DNA of 5,278 nt from Rhodospirillaceae bacterium. GTDB taxonomy: Bacteria; Pseudomonadota; Alphaproteobacteria; MPNO01; UBA2964. The DNA is taken from contig PBOV01000019.1 of the NCBI GenBank assembly GCA_002724505.1, forward strand, positions 10,008 through 15,285. Reading direction: 5' to 3'. The stretch's first letter is position 1. Each line of letters begins with the position of its first letter. The position numbers and the translations under genes are program-made. Positions 1 through 5,037 of this stretch are shown piece after piece. The notes under the pieces were generated by a model that was not told where the DNA came from, searched no databases, and saw only the letters and a list, made by a program, of their open reading frames with translations.

Positions 1-412
1 GTTAGTTTTTCACGTTTTAAAGAGGTTAAAGGCCAAGGAGAAAAAGATTAAAATGTTCCTAATTTAAAATTTTTTTCTTTCTCCCCATTTCCCAAAGGGG
101 TTTTGTTAGCTTTGCTAAAAAAATGCCCTCAATTTCCGAGGCGCACGCTCACGCGAAAATAAATAACAGTAAAAGAACAAATACACCCAGAATTCTGTCT
201 TTTACATTATCTCACCAGTCCCGTAATAAAGAATCCCCCATTAAGTTTGAGGCATCTCTGCTTTCTGAAATGCAATATCATAAGCTGTTTCAGCGTTGAT
301 AGAAATTGGAGAAGTACGAAATTAAGCAGAGGTTCCAAGTAATGAGTTTTTAAGAATGTTTGACGTGGTTAAAACGCTCTATGTGATGCTGAAAAAAATC
401 AAAGCTAAAAGA
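1..412. other. AT-rich stretch without a supported gene
   Basis: I see no gene here with both a ribosome binding site and a convincing protein. The stretch is rich in A and T runs. Two weak hairpins lie side by side: CCCC/GGGG around 82-102 followed by TTTT, and TTAGC/GCTAA around 106-118. On the minus strand, codons 205-152 encode a short hydrophobic peptide (KDRILGVFVLLLLFIFA) that ends at TGA 151-149. The same frame stays open to TAG 61-59, which could be the remains of a membrane protein gene. On the plus strand, codons 123-296 are open for 58 residues without a ribosome binding site. Decayed DNA is the simplest reading. Confidence 0.4.
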
Positions 413-580
413 TCACGGCGTTATGTTTGCCACCAGTTTAGAGGTGCGGGCATCATCATAAACGAGCAGTTCCGCGGCAATTCCCAGAATGTCGTTAGCA
501 GCAGGACTATTATCATCATGCTCGGCGACGTATACCTGGAGCAAAGCGGCTATTTCTGTAGGGTGTTTACTCAACTGCAT
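413..580 (-). CDS. Hypothetical 55-residue protein, probably soluble and helical
   Basis: I do not recognise this protein. The ATG at 580-578 is preferred over the ATG at 616-614, because the minus strand has a strong AAGGAG about seven bases before 580 and nothing comparable before the upstream codon. The product has no signal peptide and no membrane segment. Residues 8-20 (TEIAALLQVYVAE) and about 27-43 (AANDILGIAAELLVYDD) look like two amphipathic helices joined by an acidic turn (EHDDNSP), and the C-terminus is short and polar. Varied codon use, with many C or G third positions in an AT-rich setting, supports real coding. It is a lone gene with about 320 bases free of genes on its 5' side. 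A possible -10 (TATAAA, about 613-618) lies upstream without a clear -35. A helical regulator or toxin-antitoxin partner would fit, but nothing proves a function. Confidence 0.55.
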   Translation of the reverse strand: MQLSKHPTEIAALLQVYVAEHDDNSPAANDILGIAAELLVYDDARTSKLVANITP

Positions 581-707
581 TTTAATCTCCTTTTTTACAG
601 TTGGTATACGACTCAAATTTATAGTCGGATCAGTTATTAAGGGAGAAAACTAAAACTTAATTTCTTTGGCTAGTCCAATTCGACAATGTGTAGTATTTAT
701 AGAAGAT

Positions 708-745
708 CAGGACATCGTGTAAAACGTCACGTCCTGCCGGTCAGG
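708..745. repeat. Inverted repeat with two competing hairpins
   Basis: CAGGAC (708-713) can pair with GTCCTG (731-736). The stem can extend inward by GTG/CAC if a three-base bulge is allowed. The same CCTG (733-736) can instead pair with CAGG (742-745) around CCGGT. The two folds share bases and exclude each other. No U-run follows, so it is not a standard intrinsic terminator. It could be an operator or part of a leader RNA. Chance is possible at this stem length. Confidence 0.3.
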
Positions 746-812
746 CTTAAGCATAGGAATAAAGAATAGAGTTTAGCATAACTTAAGTCAGTTCTTTGCG
801 ACAGCGCCGAAG

Positions 813-843
813 TTGCCATGTACCAAGACGCTTTTTGTATAAT
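813..843 (+). promoter_or_regulatory. Candidate sigma70-type promoter for the glycosyltransferase gene
   Basis: A perfect TATAAT lies at 838-843, with TTGCCA at 813-818 upstream. The spacer is 19 bases, longer than the ideal 17, so the -35 is doubtful while the -10 is strong. Transcription would start near 850 and leave about 50 untranslated bases before the ATG at 901. The start codon is preceded by GAGAGAG (890-896), a modest purine-rich ribosome binding site. Confidence 0.4.
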
Positions 844-900
844 GACAAAACAAAGAAGCTCGACGAGTTTAAGACCAAAATTGGGTATTGAGAGAGCTTA

Positions 901-1842
901 ATGTCAGACGTTAGTTTCGTTGTCACCCTGTATAATAAAGCAAAATATATTCCGGCTCTTACCAACTCTATTTTTCTCCAAAAAAACCTTGGTGATTGTG
1001 AATATATCTTTGTAGATGACGGATCTACTGATGATACACTCTCTATTCTTGAACAGTGCACTTCCTCTCATACCAACATAAAAATTATTTCACAGCAAAA
1101 TGCTGGTCCCTCTCTCGCCACAAATCGAGGTATTTCGGAGGCGACAAGACCTTTTATCAAATTTGTCGACGGGGATGAGATCCTTCATCCACTGGGGACG
1201 TCTGAGTTATTTAAAGCAATGTCAATGCTCAATGTCGAAATGGCTTTCAGCCATGGCGAGGAAATCCCTTTCACATCTGAAAAAATGCGGGCCCCTAACC
1301 TTCCTCTCTCCAAACGGGCGCCAACAATTATAGACAAACCTCTAGAGGTTGTTGCAAAAACTGCGATATTTAACCTCACATGTTTGTTAGCTTCTGCAAA
1401 GGTTATTCACGACATGGGCGGATGCGACACCAAAGTTTTTATCCAAGATTATTCCTTCGCTCTCCGTTTAGCTAATAATACAAAATTTGCTTTTGTCCCA
1501 AGCACTCTCTACTGGGCACCATTAGAGGTCACCGATAGGGCTTCTGATATGGGGGGAGGAGCACAAGTTCTGCATGATTCAAATTTGGCTATGGGTTATT
1601 TTGTGGCAGAGAACCCAGGACTGGACCCAAGCATAAAAGCTTTAATGCTACAAAGAGCAGCGGGACGGGCTTGGAAGTGGGCAAGGCGCCGAGAAGGTGA
1701 GACCCTATTGTCAAAACATTATTACAGATATTTCTGGTCAATGTTGTCGCCTGGATCTGGCGACACCTCAGAGAGAATCTTAGCGACTTGTCAGTCCTTT
1801 CCTGCACGGAATATCCGTTTTACCCGATATTCCAATAAGTAA
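901..1842 (+). CDS. Family 2 glycosyltransferase (GT-A fold)
   Basis: This 313-residue cytoplasmic protein is expected to transfer a sugar from a nucleotide-sugar donor to a growing glycan. Residues 4-52 form the nucleotide-binding half, with the GT2 opening VSFVVTLYNKAKYIPALTNS and VDDGSTDDT at 38-46. NAGPSLATNRGI at 67-78 is the usual central motif. FVDGDE at 88-93 supplies the metal-binding DxD (Asp90, Asp92). IQDYSFALRL at 181-190 matches the catalytic-base region, although the usual Glu-Asp pair reads Gln-Asp. The C-terminal 100 residues are divergent and end in a basic stretch. There is no membrane helix. The length is typical of the family. The start has a GAGAG site four to six bases upstream and a TATAAT further back. 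It stands alone and converges with another glycosyltransferase. A surface polysaccharide, capsule or lipopolysaccharide role is inferred from the family, and donor and acceptor cannot be told. Confidence 0.88.
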   Translation: MSDVSFVVTLYNKAKYIPALTNSIFLQKNLGDCEYIFVDDGSTDDTLSILEQCTSSHTNIKIISQQNAGPSLATNRGISEATRPFIKFVDGDEILHPLGTSELFKAMSMLNVEMAFSHGEEIPFTSEKMRAPNLPLSKRAPTIIDKPLEVVAKTAIFNLTCLLASAKVIHDMGGCDTKVFIQDYSFALRLANNTKFAFVPSTLYWAPLEVTDRASDMGGGAQVLHDSNLAMGYFVAENPGLDPSIKALMLQRAAGRAWKWARRREGETLLSKHYYRYFWSMLSPGSGDTSERILATCQSFPARNIRFTRYSNK

Positions 1843-1872
1843 GTTTCTAAGAGTTGGAAAAACACCCATAAA

Positions 1873-1893
1873 CTTAAAGATAGAATTTTTAAG
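1873..1893. repeat. Weak inverted repeat between convergent genes
   Basis: CTTAAA (1873-1878) and TTTAAG (1888-1893) can pair around a nine-base loop in the gap between the two convergent glycosyltransferase genes. The stem is AT-only. It could be a weak two-way terminator, but it lacks a GC core and chance is likely. Confidence 0.2.
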
Positions 1894-1948
1894 GAAGGTG
1901 CCTGATATCTCGACCCGAATAAGTTATCTAACGAGTCTACCGGAAAGA

Positions 1949-2812
1949 TTAAGGTTTTGCCTGCCATTTAAAAATTGATGACGCCATCCCTCGAAAAATG
2001 GGCCAAAATAGTCGACGATGCCACTTCTGAGTCCACTTGGAGTAGTGGGTTTGTCTTGGAAAGCAGGGCAACCGAGAAAGTGTATGCTCCCAATTTTCAA
2101 TAGTCGCAGATGAGGGGTTACTAGACAGATGGCAAGCCAACGCAAGGGCATCACGACAGCGAAGATCAAAAGACTCAATAAATAGACGTTTATCAACCTG
2201 AGTATCAGCAATGAAGGCTTCGCTGTATTGGGGCAGTTTTACCGCCTCACCGCGACGCGCACGCCCAACCTCATTTTCAAAAAGCACTTCAGGCAGGTAT
2301 CGGATCCGAGGGAAACCGAGTTGTCCAAGAAGGTAAAAGATATTGTGAATATGGTCATCTGCCCACCAACGCCGGTAAGGAGTCGACAACGGGTCACCGA
2401 TTACTTCCAAAAACTCTTTAGAGATACATGGATAAATGCATATTTGTTCTCCGAGCACACCATCGTTGACATGAATTAGTTGGATCCCATCGGAAACACC
2501 CTTAGTCGCCTCTTCCATAATTGTGTCCCAACCAAAAGTTTGGCTTTCAACATCATCGTTAAGGAAAAATATGTAACGACCTCGTGACTCACCCGCAAGT
2601 CGGCTCATACGCCTCGCAGCCCCGAGCCCGGGCTCTAAAGTCACAAAACGGTACTGCACCCCCGGCAGACTAAAGCCCGCCATCGTGCTGTCATCGCTAT
2701 CAACTCCGAGGAGAATCTCAAATCTTGACGGATCTTTGGCTGCTCTAATCAAGCTCCGGATCATTGACGCGAGTTTTTCAGGACGGCCGCGGGTTTGGAG
2801 AGCAACTGACAT
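1949..2812 (-). CDS. GT-A glycosyltransferase-like protein
   Basis: I call the start at ATG 2812-2810, giving 287 residues. AGAGG (2825-2821) is eight bases before this codon but only two before the ATG at 2818-2816. The opening MSVALQTRGRPEKLASMIRS and EILLGVDSDDS (33-42) follow the pattern of nucleotide-sugar-binding GT-A enzymes. GRYIFFLNDDVE (78-89) contains the Asp-rich metal site (Asp86, Asp87). RRWWADDHI (147-155) resembles the acceptor or catalytic segment seen in many glycosyltransferases. A basic, Trp-rich tail (about 250-287) may touch the membrane surface, but there is no full transmembrane helix. It shows little resemblance to the neighbouring glycosyltransferase beyond the fold motifs, so it is not a recent duplicate. 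It runs toward that gene with 106 bases between the two stops. Sugar, linkage and acceptor are unknown. Confidence 0.82.
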   Translation of the reverse strand: MSVALQTRGRPEKLASMIRSLIRAAKDPSRFEILLGVDSDDSTMAGFSLPGVQYRFVTLEPGLGAARRMSRLAGESRGRYIFFLNDDVESQTFGWDTIMEEATKGVSDGIQLIHVNDGVLGEQICIYPCISKEFLEVIGDPLSTPYRRWWADDHIHNIFYLLGQLGFPRIRYLPEVLFENEVGRARRGEAVKLPQYSEAFIADTQVDKRLFIESFDLRCRDALALACHLSSNPSSATIENWEHTLSRLPCFPRQTHYSKWTQKWHRRLFWPIFRGMASSIFKWQAKP

Positions 2813-2846
2813 AAACATAGCCTCTATTACTCCTGAGCAGTACGAT

Positions 2847-2863
2847 AATCACTATCCGTGATT
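2847..2863. promoter_or_regulatory. Perfect 6-bp dyad upstream of the minus-strand glycosyltransferase
   Basis: AATCAC and GTGATT flank TATCC. The dyad lies just downstream of a minus-strand TATAAA (2872-2867), that is, at or just after the expected transcription start of the glycosyltransferase gene. It could be an operator half-site pair or a 5' leader hairpin. A hairpin of the same size and similar sequence (AATCAG-CGTCC-CTGATT) occurs at 4977-4993. Confidence 0.35.
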
Positions 2864-2866
2864 CAT

Positions 2867-2897
2867 TTTATAGCTGTCCACAACAATATATAACCAA
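2867..2897 (-). promoter_or_regulatory. Possible promoter of the minus-strand glycosyltransferase
   Basis: On the minus strand TATAAA occupies 2872-2867, with TTGGTT at 2897-2892 as a poor -35 at a 19-base spacing. Only the -10 is persuasive. The 5' leader would be about 45-50 bases and would include the AATCAC dyad. Confidence 0.25.
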
Positions 2898-3100
2898 ATC
2901 GGCTATAGGTACCAGATACACATCGACCTAATACGGTCTCATATTTCGTCAATTATTGAAAATTCTGAATAATAAATATTTATTTGAGCCTAACTGAGTT
3001 AATAGAGTAACATAGCTTTTTACAAAATTAGGTTTTGAAAGACGGCGTGTAGTGGCCTAGCCGTAAGACAGCAGAAACAGAGATAGCGAACAAGCGCAGG

Positions 3101-3360
3101 ATGGAAAAATAAGAAAAATTTTTTATCAATACCGGGAATTTATAAAGAGACTGATCATAGCCTCTCTGGGATCTTCAGCAGTTCTATATCTTATATATAA
3201 AGCTTTCAGTGTCCTAATTTTTGATCGGCGCCAGTTAGTCGTACCCGCAGAAATATTGGTCTATATCATTTTAACTAATGTGGGATGCATAATATTATTT
3301 CTAGCTTTTTTGGCGGTTTATCGTTGGATAGCCAAAAGCCTCAAAGCAAATAATGACTAA
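3101..3360 (+). pseudogene. Small two-helix membrane protein with a frame break near the start
   Basis: ATG at 3101 reads only ATG-GAA-AAA-TAA. The frame one base back is open from 3067 to TAA 3358-3360 and encodes a convincing membrane protein without any ATG of its own. Joining the frames within the A run (3105-3109) gives 86 residues beginning MEKIRKIFYQYREF. A basic N-terminus (Lys3, Arg5, Lys6, Arg12, Lys17) is followed by helix 1 (about 18-41, LIIASLGSSAVLYLIYKAF), a charged turn FDRRQ, helix 2 (about 52-73, LVYIILTNVGCIILFLAFLAV) and a basic end YRWIAKSLKANND. This predicts both ends in the cytoplasm. Only AGG abuts the ATG, so the ribosome site is weak. Possible explanations are a true one-base deletion, phase variation or slippage in the A run, a non-ATG start such as ATT 3118, or a sequence error. 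I do not recognise the family. A second small membrane ORF follows 47 bases later. Confidence 0.5.
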
Positions 3361-3407
3361 AGATTGCAACTGACCGCAGGCTAAGTAATTACAAACACAC
3401 AAGTGAG

Positions 3408-3653
3408 GTGCTTTGTCAGAGACTAGACAAGAGAAACTCCTCTTCGCCTAATTCTAATCGTCTTCCCCTAGGCTTGTTAGATGGCGGTTTGGCTCCTAGC
3501 TTAACGGGGTTTTCAATTAGCCTAATATTCCACTCTTTAGTGACCCTATTAAGTGCATCGAATATCAGACCTGTATTGAAAGTTTTTAACCTGTGTTGGA
3601 TAATTCTTGCGTCTTACTCGTGCCTGATAGCCACTTTTAATCTTCATTATTGA
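3408..3653 (+). CDS. Possible 81-residue two-helix membrane protein
   Basis: I do not recognise this product. The open frame begins at GTG 3408 and encodes a polar, Ser/Asn/Arg-rich first third (residues 1-20), a likely helix at about 33-50 (TGFSISLIFHSLVTLLSA), a short basic link SNIRPVLK and a second helix at about 59-77 (VFNLCWIILASYSCLIATF), ending in NLHY. The GAGG at 3405-3408 overlaps the GTG, so this start is poor. The same GAGG sits four bases before TTG 3413, which opens a different frame (MSETRQEKLLFA) that stops at 3449-3451. The gene may therefore also be frame-broken. It lies 47 bases after the other small membrane gene on the same strand, so the two could be co-transcribed. The lack of acidic residues and the leucine/isoleucine-rich composition could also arise by chance in AT-rich DNA. 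Confidence 0.33.
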   Translation: MLCQRLDKRNSSSPNSNRLPLGLLDGGLAPSLTGFSISLIFHSLVTLLSASNIRPVLKVFNLCWIILASYSCLIATFNLHY

Positions 3654-3664
3654 AGACATTTTTG

Positions 3665-3691
3665 TACTCCAATTGGAGCTATAGTGGAGTA
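3665..3691. repeat. Overlapping inverted repeats after the small membrane genes
   Basis: TACTCCA (3665-3671) pairs with TGGAGTA (3685-3691), a perfect 7-bp stem around a 13-base loop. The left arm also belongs to the perfect palindrome CTCCAATTGGAG (3667-3678), so two structures compete. It starts 11 bases after the stop at 3653 and lies about 70 bases beyond the tRNA 3' end on the other strand. It could end transcription from either side, but no U-run follows on the plus strand. Confidence 0.35.
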
Positions 3692-3759
3692 ATCAATAAG
3701 GAAAGAGAGAGTTTGCTTATGCTGACATATACCAAACTGTTGATATATCTATTAAAAAA

Positions 3760-3834
3760 TGGTGGGCACGACTGGGATTGAACCAGTGACCCCTACGATG
3801 TCAACGTAGTGCTCTCCCGCTGAGCTACGCGCCC
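3760..3834 (-). tRNA. tRNA-Val, anticodon GAC
   Basis: The minus strand folds into a complete 75-base cloverleaf. The acceptor arms are GGGCGCG and CGTGCCC with one G-U pair, the discriminator base is A, and CCA is encoded. The D arm is GCUC/GAGC around AGCGGGA. The anticodon stem CUACG/CGUAG closes the loop UUGACAU, giving anticodon GAC, which reads the valine codons GUC and GUU. The variable loop is five bases (GGGUC). The T arm ACUGG/CCAGU carries UUCAAUC. No mismatch or intron suggests decay. Six T residues follow CCA directly on the transcribed strand (A-run 3754-3759) and may serve as the terminator or processing region. No other tRNA adjoins it. The 3' end faces the AT-rich accessory-like half of the window, which makes it a candidate integration site. 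Confidence 0.97.
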
Positions 3835-3891
3835 TTCACCATTTTCATTGTCCCCACAGAGATAAAACGTACTCTTAAAGTGAGTGCGTCA

Positions 3892-3919
3892 TTTATACTG
3901 AAAGCGCTGCGCTTTGCAA
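3892..3919 (-). promoter_or_regulatory. sigma70-type promoter of tRNA-Val
   Basis: On the minus strand TTGCAA (3919-3914) and TATAAA (3897-3892) are separated by 16 bases. The start point would be near 3885, leaving a leader of about 50 bases before the mature tRNA at 3834, to be removed by RNase P. Position, strand and consensus match all agree with a stable-RNA promoter. Confidence 0.6.
3901..3915. repeat. Perfect 15-bp dyad in the tRNA promoter spacer
   Basis: AAAGCGC and GCGCTTT flank a single T. The dyad fills almost the whole spacer between the -10 and -35 of the tRNA-Val promoter and overlaps two bases of the -35. A protein bound here would block RNA polymerase. It could equally be the GC-rich spacer often seen in stable-RNA promoters, symmetrical by chance. 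Confidence 0.4.
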
Positions 3920-3989
3920 GATAACTGGAAAACCTCCTGGAATTCCTCAGGCAGACGATGCCTCTAAGCTGCTTTTAGGATTCAAATTG

Positions 3990-4028
3990 ATGACAGCGTC
4001 ACAGCAAACCGTTAAACCATTGGAATGA
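3990..4028 (+). CDS. 12-residue leader ORF coupled to the amidohydrolase
   Basis: ATG 3990 has AGGA (3977-3980) nine bases upstream and encodes MTASQQTVKPLE. Its TGA (4026-4028) overlaps the ATG of the amidohydrolase as ATGA. The downstream start has almost no ribosome binding site of its own, only GGA two bases from it, so ribosomes ending on this ORF may reinitiate there. The peptide is not rich in histidine, glutamate or any other amino acid, so classical attenuation is unlikely. It may instead be the displaced N-terminus of the enzyme after an indel, or chance. Confidence 0.35.
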   Translation: MTASQQTVKPLE

Positions 4029-4915
4029 AGAAACAAATAAAACCTGAAGAAAAAAAGAACCCACCCGTGGAAGTATTGGCACCGAAACAGCAAATAGCGC
4101 CTATTGTCTTTGCCTCACCGCATAGTGGCACCAACTACCCGCCCGATTTTGTTAAGGCGTCGCCGCTTGATATCCTCTCCCTAAGAAAATCTGAAGACTC
4201 TTTTGTCGATGTTCTCTTCTCCGCTGCGCCAGACTTAGGCATGCCCTTACTGCGAGCACTTTTTCCTCGTGCCTATATTGACCCAAACCGCGAGCCATTC
4301 GAGCTTGACCCCATGATGTTTGAAGACACACTACCCGATTACGCCAAAACCCAATCGAGCCGTGTCAAAGCAGGTCTTGGTACTATTGCACGGTTGGTAA
4401 GTTCCGGACATGAAATCTATAGCGGAAAATTATGGTTCAAAGAGGCCGCCGCGCGCATTAACGCTAATTACCGGCCCTATCATCGACAACTCCGCGAACT
4501 ACTCAACCAAACCAGGCAAACCTTTGGCTGCTATCTTCTGGTTGACTGCCATTCAATGCCCTCAGTCGGCGGACCTTTTGACCCTGATGCCGGCCGAAGG
4601 CGGGCTGATATCGTCCTCGGTGATTGTTTTTCTATCACCTGTGACGATAAAATCATCAGCATCGTTGAGGGTGTTTTTGAAGAACATGGGTATCAGGTAA
4701 CGCGCAACAGACCCTTCGCCGGGGGATTTTCGACAAGACATTACGGCAATCCAAAGCAGGGTCTACACGCATTGCAGATTGAGATAAATCGGGCCCTTTA
4801 TATGGACGAAATAGCCATCAAGAAAAATAATGGTATGGAAAAAATGACTAAAGATATAACGAGTATAATTGAAGCGTTGGCTGAGATTGAGCATGCCGAC
4901 ATGTTGCCTCACTAA
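4025..4915 (+). CDS. N-formylglutamate amidohydrolase family protein
   Basis: This 296-residue cytoplasmic enzyme is expected to hydrolyse N-formyl-L-glutamate to formate and glutamate, the last step of the five-step histidine degradation route (HutG role), or a related N-acyl amino acid. After a Lys/Pro-rich N-terminal extension (about 1-24) the domain begins at VFASPHSGTNYP (28-39), including His33. It continues with LRKSEDSFVDVLF (52-65), the Arg-containing YIDPNRE (84-90), NYRPYHRQLRELL (148-160), the metal-site motif LLVDCHSMPS (171-180), GGFSTRHYG (233-241) and LQIEINRALYMDE (250-262). All signature segments of the zinc-dependent family are intact and the length is normal. An in-frame TAA lies six bases before the ATT-GGA that precedes the ATG, so ATG 4025 is the only reasonable start. 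No hut genes are seen beside it, so the exact substrate is uncertain. Expression may be coupled to the 12-codon leader ORF. Confidence 0.9.
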   Translation: MKKQIKPEEKKNPPVEVLAPKQQIAPIVFASPHSGTNYPPDFVKASPLDILSLRKSEDSFVDVLFSAAPDLGMPLLRALFPRAYIDPNREPFELDPMMFEDTLPDYAKTQSSRVKAGLGTIARLVSSGHEIYSGKLWFKEAAARINANYRPYHRQLRELLNQTRQTFGCYLLVDCHSMPSVGGPFDPDAGRRRADIVLGDCFSITCDDKIISIVEGVFEEHGYQVTRNRPFAGGFSTRHYGNPKQGLHALQIEINRALYMDEIAIKKNNGMEKMTKDITSIIEALAEIEHADMLPH

Positions 4916-4976
4916 TGGATTTAAGTTACCCGCAGGCGCACACCTCTTAAGGGCGAAACTTATCATTTTCTGCTTC

Positions 4977-4993
4977 AATCAGCGTCCCTGATT
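4977..4993. terminator. Intergenic hairpin between convergent genes, possible terminator
   Basis: AATCAG and CTGATT form a perfect 6-bp stem around CGTCC in the 111-base gap between the amidohydrolase and the dehydratase gene. No U-run follows on either strand, so intrinsic termination would be weak. The size and sequence resemble the dyad at 2847-2863. Confidence 0.35.
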
Positions 4994-5012
4994 AAAGATC
5001 ATAATGACCGGA

Positions 5013-5037
5013 CAAAATTTCCTAGTTTAAAATTTTG
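5013..5037. terminator. AT-rich inverted repeat at the end of the dehydratase gene
   Basis: CAAAATTT (5013-5020) and AAATTTTG (5030-5037) form an 8-bp stem around nine bases, overlapping the dehydratase stop codon. With the hairpin at 4977-4993 it may help end transcription from both sides. The stem has only one G-C pair, so the evidence is modest. Confidence 0.3.

Larger units (their letters stand above)
581..900. other. Intergenic region between divergent genes
   Basis: These 320 bases separate the minus-strand small gene from the plus-strand glycosyltransferase, so they should carry promoters for both. They hold the hairpin at 708-745, the candidate glycosyltransferase promoter at 813-843, and a 27-codon open frame (818-901) that ends in TAATG on the glycosyltransferase start. 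Another 27-codon frame beginning at ATG 686 has no ribosome binding site and an arginine-rich product that looks random. I see no tRNA and no other RNA gene. Confidence 0.45.
2821..3100. other. AT-rich intergenic region
   Basis: This gap of about 280 bases lies between divergent genes. Besides the promoter-like and dyad elements at 2847-2897 it holds a perfect 14-bp AT palindrome, AATAAATATTTATT, at 2971-2984. TTGAAA at 2956-2961 could be a -35 for the plus-strand small membrane protein, but no good -10 is spaced to it. I see no gene. Confidence 0.4.

Noticed and set aside
123..299. 58-codon plus-strand open frame (MPSISEAHAHAK...)
   Set aside because: There is no ribosome binding site: the ATG follows a run of A residues. 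The composition is unremarkable and the frame overlaps the hydrophobic minus-strand frame. Chance is likely, though it cannot be excluded.
356..640. 94-codon plus-strand open frame (MFDVVKTLYVML...)
   Set aside because: It lies opposite the 55-residue minus-strand gene, which has a strong AAGGAG and better codon use. The second half is rich in Tyr, Phe and Cys, as expected of an antisense reading.
783..1061. Minus-strand open frame across the glycosyltransferase start
   Set aside because: It is antisense to the conserved N-terminal GT2 motifs and has no ribosome site.
2228..2479. 83-codon plus-strand open frame
   Set aside because: It is the antisense shadow of the 1949-2812 glycosyltransferase, which carries recognisable motifs on the minus strand.
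2813..2818. Glycosyltransferase start at ATG 2818-2816
   Set aside because: AGAGG is only two bases away from this codon, too close, but eight bases from the ATG at 2812-2810.
3101..3112. Classical -1 programmed frameshift site
   Set aside because: The bases before the stop read G-GAA-AAA-T, which does not fit the X-XXY-YYZ slippery heptamer, and no strong downstream stem or internal Shine-Dalgarno is evident. Simple slippage or an indel fits better.
3719..3781. 20-codon plus-strand frame running into the tRNA
   Set aside because: It is too short and unrecognised to annotate as a gene. It is kept only as a possible truncation mark for the island boundary.
4763..4978. Minus-strand open frame over the end of the amidohydrolase
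   Set aside because: It is antisense to the conserved LQIEINRALYMDE segment, has no ribosome site, and its composition looks random.
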